In this document: positions 18,824-29,537 of the stretch, piece after piece | How positions within the stretch are numbered: position 1 is the stretch's first letter | Layout: every line of letters starts with the position of its first letter | Assembly: GCA_038380795.1 (NCBI GenBank) | Contig: CM076267.1 | Coordinates: 16,227,501 to 16,291,500 of the forward strand | Direction: 5' to 3' | Length of the DNA: 64,000 bases | Source of the DNA: Pyrocephalus nanus | Lineage: Eukaryota; Chordata; Aves; Passeriformes; Tyrannidae | Translations under genes and position numbers: made by a program | Notes under the pieces: model-generated | Told to the model about the DNA's origin: nothing | The model's database searches: none | What the model saw: only the letters and a program-made list of their open reading frames with translations

Positions 18824-18829
18824 TTTATT
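18824..18829 (-). terminator. Distal ATG9A poly(A) signal
   Basis: Plus-strand TTTATT, read as AATAAA on the minus strand, just before the ABCB6 CpG island begins. It is the last canonical signal before the next transcription unit. Confidence 0.6.
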
Positions 18830-19327
18830 AGACGGCTATACAGCTGTACAGCGAGGGCATGAGGGTGCGGTACTGCACTCCCCAGGGACCCCCCGCACCG
18901 CCCGCCCCGGAGGAGATGAGGAAGAGTGGCTCGCCATGCACATGGGACACTGACACAAGCACAACATGCGGCAAAGTCTCAGGCCTGCTCTGCCCGGCCT
19001 CTCTCTCCTGACAGCCCAGGGAAAGGCCTAGGCTTTCCCACTGCCCCTAGGTACTACCTCCTGCCGCTCAGCTTACAGACCAGCAGCAACTTTACTGGGA
19101 AGCCCAAACACAAGTGTCCCACAGCCCCAGAGAGGCTCCTCTCGAGCAGGGCAGCAGCCTGGGCAACCAGAGAAGCTTGGGTTTCCTGGGGATTTGCTTT
19201 CAGTTTCCTTTCACCAAGCCATGACAGTCCCAAGCCAAAGCTGCTGTGGGGCTGTTGCAGCCACTCCCTTCATGGAAAGACCCAGCAGCACCCAGATCCA
19301 TGGAGCCCTGACCCCAGCACTGAAGAG

Positions 19328-19333
19328 TTTATT
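19328..19333 (-). terminator. Proximal ATG9A poly(A) signal
   Basis: Minus-strand AATAAA about 1.8 kb after the ATG9A stop. It is an alternative cleavage site to the one at 18824-18829. Confidence 0.45.
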
Positions 19334-21099
19334 CCCACCCAAGCTATACTTTAGCATGCTCTGTTTGATCTCATACTGTTTGATCTTTGACCCCAGAGCA
19401 ATTATAGCCCCAGCCCAGCCTAGCCCTTTCCACAGCAGCAGGGAGCCTGCTACCCCAAAGAGCCTGACCCTGCACAAGCCCCTCAGCCCTGCTCATGCCT
19501 GGGCTACACAGGTGCAGTACCCCTGGGAGTGGGTGGCTTGGCAGCACGTTCTGTCCCGTGCTCAAAGGGCAGAGGGCAATAACCCTGGCAGGGGAAGAGG
19601 GGCAGCCCTGGACTCCAGGGACAGCAGAGGACGGTGTGCAGTGCTCACAGTGGACATGGCCAAAGCAAGCAGCCCCTGCCAGAGGCAAGAAGAATGGAAA
19701 GCAAATCCTGGCAGAAGTTAGCTGAAATGCAAATCCTCAGAAGCTGTGAAGAGAAGAGAGGGAAACCAGAAGGACGGTGGGAAGGTCTTGTCTGAGGCTA
19801 CACAGCACAGCTGGGATCCTGATTCCCCACTATGATCCCCAGGCTGGGCTCCCTTCTTCAGGGCTGCTATCCAAGCTTGCCCCACCAGGCATGAGACAGC
19901 TGCTTGGTACATGGTCTCCACAGCAGCTGAAACCATGTTGCAAGCAAAAGGGAGGTTTCAAAAGGAAAGGAGGAGCTGTGAGCCTCTAGGCGAGGTGCAC
20001 CAAAACCTTTGCCTGGAGAAGAGGAAAGGCCCACTTCTACAGGAAGAGCATCAGGACAGACCCAATGCAACAGCACCTGGGCATGGGGAAAAAGGCCTTT
20101 TTTGTGCCTGGAGAGAAGGAGTCAACACACAGAGCACAAGACCTTCAGGGTGGGCTCTGAAGGGGCTGTGAGCACTACCCAGAGATGCCTGGCTGCTCCA
20201 CACTGGGGTCTCTTTGGCACTGCAGGAGGGCCCACTAGCAGCCTGCATCCCATGGGTGCTGCACAGAGGGAGGATGCTGCTGCCCCAGCCCAGAGGCATG
20301 GCACAGAGGCTGCCAGATGGGAGGGACATCAGGAACCCAGGACTTTCATCTCACTGACCCTTTCTTGCATGCAGGGAACGGGCCAGCTGTTGTGAGAGTC
20401 AGGGAAGAGCTGCATTATCCTGGGATCGAGCCAGAGCTGTTCCCACCAGCTCTTATATCCCACCCATACTCACACCGCAGCAACCATCCCTCTGCAGGGT
20501 GCTGGGGCAGAGGGGTGGGCTAGTGCCCCACTGCTGTCCTGCTCAGGGCTGAGGGGCACAACACTGGTCCCCTCTGGAAGGACGAGCGTGGTCCTGGGCA
20601 CCTCCTCAGGGCTGCAGGCAGGGCATTGTGGTGCTACAGGCTGAGCTAGACCACCCTCAACAACTCCTGCCCTCATTTTGGAGGCAGGTCCCAGCTCCGG
20701 AAGGACATCTGGATAGAGCTGGTGCCATCTCACATCCCTTTGAAGAGCAGCTGCTGCTGCCACCTCCAAGCCAGTCCACAGCTCCTCACTGCTAGTCCTG
20801 TCACGTCAGCTTCCACAGGCTCTGCAGAGATCCTCCGACACGGACGACACAGATGTGAACACAGACACATGTATGTACTCACACACGCATTCACCCCACA
20901 AGTCAGAGTGGTGTTGACTTGACACATGGCTGGACACAAAGTGCCACAGCAAAGCCGCCGGCCTGGCAGTTTTGTCTCTTCGGCAATTGATGGCAACAAA
21001 ATGTCCACTCAGAACAGGAGAAGAATCAGGCCGATGCCACATCCTGCTGCCCAGGTGGCTCCCAGTCTGCAAGCCCCATGAGATCCCCAGTCTACAAGG

Positions 21100-24000
21100 C
21101 TATACCTGCAAGACAGAGAGGGAAGGTGACACCTACTGGGACCAGCAGCCATCACCCCAACCTGACATGCAGAGTACCCTGTGGCCCTCTGAGCCACAGC
21201 TGTCACCCCTACCTTGTGGATCTGTGGCGGAAGCTCGTCCTCCGAGCTCTCCTCTGGCACGGGCTCTGGGTGCCTTGCTGACTGCCCGTCTTCGGCCCAG
21301 CCTCCCAGAGGGAGGCGGGAGAAGTGTGATGGAGCTCTGTGCACTGTGCCTGGGTCTGCAGGAGAGGCAAGAAGGAAGATGAGCTATCTGGGGGACTGCC
21401 AGTGCTCAGCAGCAGCAGCAAGCTGCTTGTGCCAGTCCATACAGGGCATGTGTTATTGGGCTCAGACCTCTGCTGTGGCTCCCGTACCTGTGATGCCCCC
21501 GTATCGCCGCTGGAAGCCAGTCTGCAGTGTGGCCGTCTCCTCGGCAGGCTGCCGCGGTGAGGAGAAGGGGTAGCTGGCAGAGCGAGGAATGGGGACAGAG
21601 CCACCCCGCTGAGTGTCCAGCTCTTCGTGGGCGCTCTCCCCGCTCTCGTCGCTCTCTCGTCGGTGCCAAGTGTGCCGCTCAGGCTCCAGCTGGGCATGCT
21701 GCTTGTGCAACTGCAGGACAAAACACAAGTGACTCAGCGGTGTGGGAGAGCCCATACGCCCAAACACCCTCTCTGCAGCACTGTACACACGCTGGTCTCC
21801 TGGTCCCAACAGACAGGGCAGCCCAGGAGCAATGCAGCCTGCTTTGCTCCACATCCCTCTGTCCAGCCCAGCTCTGGGTTGCTTACCTCGTGCATGTAGA
21901 GTGCATGGAGACTCATCTCAGTGGAGGCATACTCTGACAGGATCATGCTCTGCAGCTGACCCTCCCAGGCGCTGCTCCCCGAGCTCATGGTCCTCGCATC
22001 GGCACTGCCATGAGATACACAGGTGGTGTTTGGTGCTCAGGTGGCCTCACAATGCCAGCCCCTCTTCACTCTAATGTCAGGCTTGCAGAGATCTGCTCCT
22101 GAACTGGGTAGGAACAGGCCTTCTGCAGCACCTCCCCAAATGCACAAGGTGACCAGCCCTGCTATGGCACTGCCTCTTCCCTATGGGGGTCTCTCACCAC
22201 TGTGATACCTACAGAACAACAGGACCTCGACCCTGTCCTTTGGGGCCAGCCTAAGCACCTGGGTCTAACTGTACTTGTATGTCCCTTGCTGTCCCAGCCT
22301 GCAGAGAAAAATGCCACCATGCACCTAGGACAATAGGATGGCAGTTGGGCAAGGGGTAAAGGAACGTGCAAGGTCTGCCCCTCTCCAGCTGGCAGCTTAC
22401 CCAGAGGTTGTCATGGCACTGGTGCCACGAGGCTGGGCTCCCTCTCCATCCCTTCCTGCTGCCTGGAAGCCGCTGGGAGGCTGCTGGGTAGACTGGAGAG
22501 GGGAGAAGGAACGCAGGGCTGAGGCCACTTCAGAGAGATGGCGGGATGCCTGTCCATCCCGGCTCATGTGGAAGCCCAGTGCTGAGGAGCCTGCTATCAC
22601 ATTGGCAATCAGGCTGTGAGGCTGCAGAGTTGAAAGAGAGAGTTACTGTCCTGTGCAGAGTTGGAAGACTGATCCCCACCAGCAACACAGAGCTGCGACA
22701 CCTCAGCTATTCCAGCCCCTCTCCCACTTCACAGGGCTCCAGGACAGCCCTCTGTCTTCTCCTGAAACCCTGAAGTGTCCCAGCTAGTGCTGATCTATCA
22801 CATTTGCACCCCCACATACATCCCAGGCAAGGGCAAAATAGCCCAGAGGGTCTGAGGATCAGTTTGCCAGCATCCAGCAAGCACCCCAAGAACACCCTGC
22901 ATTCCCCGAGCCCAGGCACCTCTGATTCTGACTGCAGGGACTGGATGGAGCTGAAGAGGGCATTTTCAGGGAGCACAGCCTGCTGAGCCAGTGCCACGCT
23001 GCTGTCCCGGTGCACCCGCTCCTTCAGGAAGCCAATGAAAGCTGTGCTCTCGCGGGGTGGCTGCCACTTGGGGTTGGTGATGGCAAAGTGCATGAGGGAC
23101 AACTCTGTCTTGCCGTCCTCGGCCTGCTGGTAAATGGAGGCCTCCGTCTTTCCTGCCGACATCCACTGCAGACAACAGAAAGGTAATGAGGGACACGACC
23201 TGCTTTGAAACCCGGCCAGGCCTGGGAATTCTGCAATCAGACTGGGCAAAGCATGCAACACCCAGCACAAGCTGGGCTGCAGCTCCCTGTGTAGCAGGTG
23301 CTACACCAAAAGTCCCATGTTCATTCAGCCCTCACAGCCTGGGGAAGAAGCAACAAGCATGGAGTCTTTCACCTCCCAGAACAAGCATCACTGCAAGGGA
23401 ACTGGAGAGCTGGGGGCAGTCACAAAATACAGAGCTGAATGCCTTGTCTTACACTCTACAGCTCACAGCAGGAGTGATTACAACCAACAAATGATTGTTC
23501 ATTTGTTTTCAAAAGCTTCCCACCACTGAATTCACCCCCTCCCTAGTTCATGACTCTGTCACCAGGGAATCTTTCCCTAGACAAGTAACCTAAATTCCCA
23601 GGCACAGGAAACAGATGGATCCCTTTTCCCTCCATACTAGATTTTACATAATGGAAAATGCTTCCCATTTCTTCAAGGCTGCCTCTCTCCTGAGCACAAG
23701 CAACCCAGCTTCTTTACATCAGTTCTTAGAGGACACACTTTCTAAATGTCTAAATATCCCCATTTCTCTCTCCAGAGGACAAAGGACTCTTGGTTGTGAA
23801 GACAGGCAATGGTAGCAAAGAAATGACAAAGCCTGGTTCACAAAATCAATAATCACAGCTGGGCCACAAGAGCCTTCTGGGGCTGGTGACCTGTGCTGGC
23901 AAACCCAGACACCCTACCCAGAGGCGAGTGGCTGGGCTGTGGGCTGAGTTGGGTCCTCTCATGGGCCTAAAGGACCAGACATGCTGGTGGGCAGCCCAGG

Positions 24001-27000
24001 CTGCTCTCCTGCCTCCCATGGGACCTACCGCCGGGTGGCCATGCTGGCGCACATCCATCTGGGCGAAGGAGCAGGTGTCACCTACACCCACCACCTCCAC
24101 GGTGAAGTTGCGGAAGAAGTCAACAATATCCAAGGACTTGGGCCGCAGGAAAATGATGAGGATCAGGGGTGTAATAATGGGACTCAGAAGCTCCTCCAGG
24201 ATGAAGACCTGAGGACAGACATGATGGGTTCAGCCCAAGCTTGAGGATGTCAAAAAAACCACAATCCCAAAGTCAACTCCCAGCTCCAGCCCTCCATCTC
24301 CTGGGGCAGGGTGTCTCTGAGAACGCTTCCCTGCTCCTCTACAAGTCCAGGAGCTGCTCAGCTCTCCAGCAGCTTCTCCCTCCTGCAGGAATGGGGCTGA
24401 GTCCACAGCCCTGCCCCACATAAGCCAAGCTTACCGCTTTGTACTGGAAGAGCTGGGCAAACTCATCCCTGGTCTCGTAGCGGTGGGCGTTGCCCTGCCA
24501 GTGGTCAGGCATGTAGTGGATGTGTGCCAGGATGACTCGCAGCAGCTGCTCTGGGCAAAACACCAGGTGCTGGTCAGGAATGAAAGACCTGCAGGACAGG
24601 ACAGAGAAACATCACAACATCACATCTCAGTTCCTGGGAGGCGTCATCCTGGAAGGGAAGGGTGACTGCCCCGTGTCACAGCTCCACCTGTAACCTTCCT
24701 GCCAGCCCAGCCCTTCATATCATACAAGCACTCAGGATCACCACTACCCCCTTTCTTCTGCTTGGTCCTGCCTCTCCCCAGCCGTGGTCCTCACTCAGCC
24801 AGATTCACGTCCATTTGCAAGCAAAGAGCATGTCTACGTGAATTGTTGCCAGCCCCACTGCTCCCCACAGTGCTGCCAGGAGCACAGGGGCAGCACAGAC
24901 CCAACCTCACCTGCACACCGTGATGCCCACCCCGAGCAGGGTGACCGTGGTCAGGACGTGCTCGACCGCCAGCACGTCCTCATCATAGATGGTGAGAGCG
25001 ATGAGCACAGCCAGGATGGAGCCAGCAAAGAAGGCCACGTTCTTGGCCACGATGGTGAGAAGCGGGGAGATAAAGCAGTTCATGTACTTGGAAGCTGGCT
25101 TGTACCCCTTGCTGAGGCGCGAGTGCAGTTCATGATCCAGCTCATTGAAGTGACGGAGGTAACAGCGGCCATAGAGAGACCAGCAGCGAGCACCCAGGCT
25201 GCCTGGCTCCCGCTTCAGGATTTCTGTGTAGCTGAAGAAAGCATAGAGGATCTGCCAGATGAGGATGAGAGGGCAGAGGAGGAAGTTAGCAATGCCAATC
25301 CAGAGGATGCGAGTGCTAAGCTTCTCAGCCAGCTCGAGGCGGTTCCCAGCCCGCTTGTACTCAGCCTTCAGGCTCCACTCGTTCTCAAAGAGGGAGCCAG
25401 GACCCCAGAAGAAGATGAGCTCGAAGTTGTACTTGAGCCCACGTGTGTAGAAGACTGTGTCTCCCAGCAGTGGCAGGCGGAAGCGGATGGGCAGCAGTGA
25501 CTTGTTCACCATGGCCACCATGTAGTTCTTGAAGCGGAGGATGCGGTGATAGATGTCCAGTTCTGTCAGCTCCTTCTTGTGGATGCAGATCTGGTGCTCC
25601 TTCTGGATCTGCACTATGCGGGCCTGCACCTCCTGCCAGGTGTAGTAGGGCAAGGTGGACTGGAAGGGGACAAGCAGCAAGATCAGGGGCAGGAAGCACC
25701 CAGAGTCAGAAATTGGGCTGAGCCCACTGAAGCAGCAGGTCCCAGCGCACGCCTTGGGGTGCTGACAAAGCCCATGCAACACCAGGACACGAGGCACCTC
25801 CTGGCACTGCTTCAGCCTGCAGCGGGTACACCCCACACCTTGCCCTGGTGCCCTTTACCCCTAGATTAGCACAGATGACTGTTTCCCAGCCACTCACATA
25901 CCAGCTACCTTGGAGGCACAAACACAGCTCCAGGCTCCCATGGGTCCTTCCAGAGCTGCCATTTCAAGTCAGCAGGGAGACACAAACAGGGGAAGGGACT
26001 TAAGCAGTGTCCCAGAGGGAGCCCATGGAAAAGGTGGCAACAGACCAGGCCTCTTGGCTCACCCCACCTCTCTCAAGACACCTTCTCCTTTCAAAGGATG
26101 TGCACACACCTTTTCAAGTTGTCCATCAGAGCAAGGACTCTGGACTAAGATGTATGTGCAAGCCTCAAACCCCATCTTTGACATACCAATCTCCTGTGTG
26201 ACTTTCAGCAACTAAGTAGCTCCACGCTTTGGTTTCCCCAAAAGTAAACAAGGAAGATGAGGTTGTCCACAACCCAGAGGGGTATGAGGATATCCTTGCT
26301 TATGCCTTCTCTGTGGAAGGCAGCACAGAAAAGGCCATGACTGAAGAATACACATATTGAGTGGCAGACGGCAGAGGTGTGTGCCAGCCGGCAGAGAGGC
26401 AGGCTGGGCGGAGAGGGGTTAACGTGGAATAAGTTGCCTGCTTGGAGAAGAGGCTGAAAGGAGACCACATGGTTATGGAGCAGAGGGAAGAGTGCTTTGT
26501 AGAAGTCTGAGGAGAAGTGGAGAGGCATGCAGGAAAGTTGCTTCACCCAGCAAATGCCTCCCGTGACCCTCAGCATCCTCAAATGCAGCCCCTGGATCAG
26601 CTACTTACCATAGGGATTTTCAGGGCATTGATGTAGAAAGAGTGAATCTCCCAGTAGCAGCAAATGTTGTAGATAAATTTGACAAGTCGGTGGATCCAGA
26701 AAACCCCAGCTATCACCAGGATGCAGATGAGGAAGCTGTTTGCCTGGATTCTGTAAGCAAGAAGAGGCAAGTAATGGAAGACAGGCCCAGACAGGTGCCC
26801 TGAGTACCTGAGAAAGCAAGAGCAGTGGCTAACACACCCTCCACTGCACCCACCTCGCACTGCAGACATTTGGAGGCAGGAAGGCATCTGGCAAAGTCAC
26901 CTTAATGGGCTCGCTGGGATGCTGGCTGTGATTTAATGCTTTGTTGGCAAAGAGGATGTCATAATCAACACAACTGATAAGAAAGGTGGTAAACGCCACC

Positions 27001-28986
27001 ACAAAGATGAACTGCCTGTGAAAAAAAAAAAAAAAAAAAGGAGAGGTGGGAGGGTATCACCCTTCTGCTCCCCTCCCCAAAATGTGAAGCAGCCACGGTC
27101 ACACATCATGAAGATGCATTCCCACAGCCATTGGAGCAGGAAAGTTCATAGGCAATGGTTCCTCAAAGTGAAATGTAGGTTTGGGGCATGGAAAACCCTG
27201 ATGAGAGGGAGACAGGACAACTATGAAAGGAGCCCTTCCACCCTCCCACATGCATGAGCTTGGCAATTGCCTATGGCTGTTCCCCAGCAGATGTCACAGC
27301 CACAACAGAGGGGAATCTGCACTTACATGAGCTCAAAGATCTCTCCAATGAGCATGCAAGTGAAGCCATTCTTCTGATGCAGGTTATAGACGTGAAAGCT
27401 ACAGTCAAGGAGAACAGCCTGGAGACTCCTCTCTGATGAAGGATGGAGAAGCTTCTGTCCCACCAGTATTCTACAGCTCCCCAGTCAAGTCTCCCTCCAA
27501 CACCAGCAGAAAATCCCTCCCAACCCTACTCATCAGCAAGCTGATTCCCCATTGCAGGAAAACATACTCTGCCCAGGTAAAGCACAACTGGAGGACTTGG
27601 TTTCATCCATGCTCCTTTCGTCCCCTCTCCCAACAACCAGAACAGGGTCTGTCCCAGCAGAGAGGAGAAATTCAGCCTGCCTTCAGGTTGCACAAGGATG
27701 GGTAGGGCAAGGCAGGACAACACAGAGACAGGCAAAAATGCATTTAATGGCACCTAGCAGCTGTGACTGGTGTCCCTGTTCCTGACCCAGGCAATGTGGT
27801 CAGCATAACTAAGACCACTGTATAAGGCAAGCAGCCACTCTCCATGACCGAGAGGGTCACCCTTTCCCCAGTTATCAGGCCCTAACGGTCCTGTGAACCA
27901 ACTACACAAATCAAACAGATTTCTCTTTCCCCTCCCAACCAGCCTCAGGATTCCTTGGCACCAGGCTGATTACTCTCTTCCATGCTGTCCTTGAAGGTCC
28001 CAGGCACTGGGCCAACCCAACAGAGGTGATGACCCCGTCAGAGAACAGGGAAGTGTAACCCCACCCAGAGCATTGTCCACAAAATCAAGGAGTTACAAGT
28101 CCTAAGTGGGAACTTGTAACAGAACTGCTGCTGGACAGTGAGACCCAGGACCCCCCAGTAGCCAGGGACACCCCCACTGTCATCTGCTTCCTCTGAGAAC
28201 TGAGTGTTTAGAAACAATAAGCTAAGAGATGCTACAAAAACCTGTGCTGTGCTACTTAAAAAATTGTCCTACACCGATTCCGCTTACAGAAACCCTGCGC
28301 TACCCTGATTATAAATACTATGCTAGCAAAAAAATCCTGTTAAGAAAATAAAGCATTAATGGTAACTACAACTTAGTACTGTCATCACTCTGCCAAGAAT
28401 CCCTAGAAGCACCTGTCTGACCCTCAGTGTCGGGTGACAGCATCCCAAGGTTTGGGGCTTCTGCCAGCCCCTCTGGAGCCATGTGGTGTCCTACAGGAAG
28501 GGGCAGACACTGCCCAAGCCCCAAGTTACACCAAAGCCCATGTTTTCCCCGCACTAAGAGCCTGGTAGGAAGGGGCTGCATCCCACCTGATCCCCGCCCC
28601 GCGAAAGGATATTCGAGAAAAGAAGAGGTCCAGGTTCTCGATGTGATGCCACGGAGCTGAAGGAAGAAGCGGCACAGGGTGAGGGGCCCTCAGCACACCC
28701 ACCCCTGCTGTTGTGATCGGCACAACACACTTCTCTACCGCTGCCCCGGGTCCCCGAAGTCCCAAACCGGTCCCGCAGCCCCCACTCCCGGCTTCTCTCG
28801 GTGTCCAGCCTCTCCCCTCTGTCCCTGGCCTCTCCCCGCATCCCGCCGCCGGCCAGGCCCCAACCCCCCCTGCCGCTACTCACACTTGGCACCCTCGGGG
28901 ACGTGGACGAGCAGGTCGCCGCCGCCGGGGGGGGACTCGGTGGAGGAGCTCTCCAGGCGCTGGTACTGCGTCTCGAAGTGGGCCAT
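21100..28986 (-). CDS. ATG9A: Autophagy-related protein 9A (lipid scramblase)
   Basis: Fourteen coding exons, in transcript order: 28986-28884, 28656-28613, 27391-27327, 27015-26854, 26750-26609, 25659-24911, 24588-24435, 24208-24029, 23165-22920, 22621-22401, 22004-21887, 21710-21488, 21355-21213, 21105-21100. They join in frame to 851 residues (human about 839). ATG9A is the multispanning scramblase of Golgi/endosome-derived vesicles that seed autophagosome membranes. The start has the YQRLE adaptor-sorting motif. Hydrophobic segments appear in QFIFVVAFTTFLISC, FLICILVIAGVFW, WIGIANFLLCPLILIW, AFFAGSILAVLIALTIY and ITPLILIIFL. The large exon at 24911-25659 carries the core, including HRILRFKNYMVAMVNKSLLP. 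The cytosolic C-terminal tail has WHRRESDESGES and ends in HKV. The last exon encodes only that valine and the stop. The intron after exon 2 is AT-AC. The gene shares a promoter region with divergent ANKZF1. Confidence 0.97.
27021..27039 (+). repeat. Homopolymer A tract (19 A)
   Basis: Nineteen consecutive A on the plus strand. Read on the minus strand it is an uninterrupted T run that forms the polypyrimidine tract of the ATG9A exon 4 acceptor (T run followed by CACAG). Confidence 0.95.
27392..28612 (-). other. AT-AC (U12-type) intron of ATG9A
   Basis: On the minus strand exon 2 ends in the codons TTT TCT CGA, and the intron begins ATATCCTTTC, the U12 5' splice-site consensus. It ends TTTCAC just before GTC TAT AAC, which resumes the conserved protein (FFSR joined to VYNLHQ). 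A perfect U12 branch-site match, TCCTTGAC, lies at 27411-27404, with its branch A 13 nt from the intron end. No GT-AG choice keeps the frame and the family sequence. Confidence 0.88.
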
Positions 28987-29217
28987 GGCGGGGCCCCCCC
29001 GCCGCCACCGGCCCGGCCCGGCCCGGCCCGGCGCGGCCCGCTCGGCCCCGCCCGCGACTGGCGGCAGCGGCGCCCAATGGCGGCAGCGGGGTGGGACGCG
29101 GACGGCCAATGGGCAGGCGGGGGGCGGGCGCGGTGGCCAATGGGCGGGGAGGGCGGGCCCCGCGGCGGCGGCGGGATGTGACGGGGGCGCTTCCGGGCCT
29201 GGTGGTGGTGTCCGCGC
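28987..29217. promoter_or_regulatory. Bidirectional promoter ATG9A / ANKZF1
   Basis: About 230 bp between the ATG9A start codon (minus) and a likely ANKZF1 first-exon donor (GTGAGT at 29218). It is CpG-dense, has several GGGCGGG boxes and three CCAAT motifs on the plus strand (29074-29078, 29106-29110, 29137-29141), followed by TGACG and TTCCGG near 29180-29196. No TATA box is seen. ANKZF1 would have a non-coding first exon ending at 29217 that splices to 29527, where an AG precedes the coding exon. Confidence 0.75.
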
Positions 29218-29228
29218 GTGAGTGGCGG

Positions 29229-29360
29229 GGGGGACATTGGGGTACGGCAGGTTTGGGGGGGTCATTGGGGTACGGCAGGTTTGGGAGGTCCCTGGGGTAC
29301 GGTAGCTTTGGGGAGTGATGGGGGTACAGCAGCTCATTGGGATATGGCAGCTCGGGGGGG
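29229..29360 (+). repeat. 27-28 bp G-rich minisatellite
   Basis: About five degenerate tandem units in ANKZF1 intron 1. The core GGGGTACGGCAG recurs near 29239, 29267, 29294, 29321 and (degenerate) 29339, so the period is 28, 28/27, 27 and then a shortened 18. Confidence 0.75.
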
Positions 29361-29537
29361 ATGATCGCGGGGCTGATGTCCCTGGGTGGTGCGGAATCCT
29401 GGGGGCAGTGCCGGTGGGAAGGTCCCGGCCGCAGGGAGGGCTCCAGTGGAGGGAGCGGCGTGCCCGTGGGTCACCTGCGGATGGTTCCCGCCGGGCCTGT
29501 CGCTCAGGCTCTGTCCCATCCGCTAGGAGCAGGAGCA

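Larger units (their letters stand above)
18815..21099 (-). other. ATG9A 3' UTR
   Basis: About 2.3 kb of minus-strand non-coding sequence after the ATG9A stop. Two canonical AATAAA signals read on the minus strand, at 19333-19328 and 18829-18824, suggesting proximal and distal cleavage sites. No independent gene is seen on either strand. Confidence 0.7.

Noticed and set aside
24784..25500. 238-codon plus-strand ORF
   Set aside because: It is antisense to the large ATG9A exon 24911-25659 and shows no independent domain.
28333..28355. AATAAA on the plus strand inside ATG9A intron 2
   Set aside because: No plus-strand transcript is apparent here, and the hexamer lies in AT-rich sequence where chance matches are common.
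28565..28612. GT donor (CAG followed by GTGGG) further into ATG9A intron 2
   Set aside because: It would add ISFRGAGIR in place of VYNLHQ and break the match to the conserved N-terminal region; the AT-AC join fits all signals.
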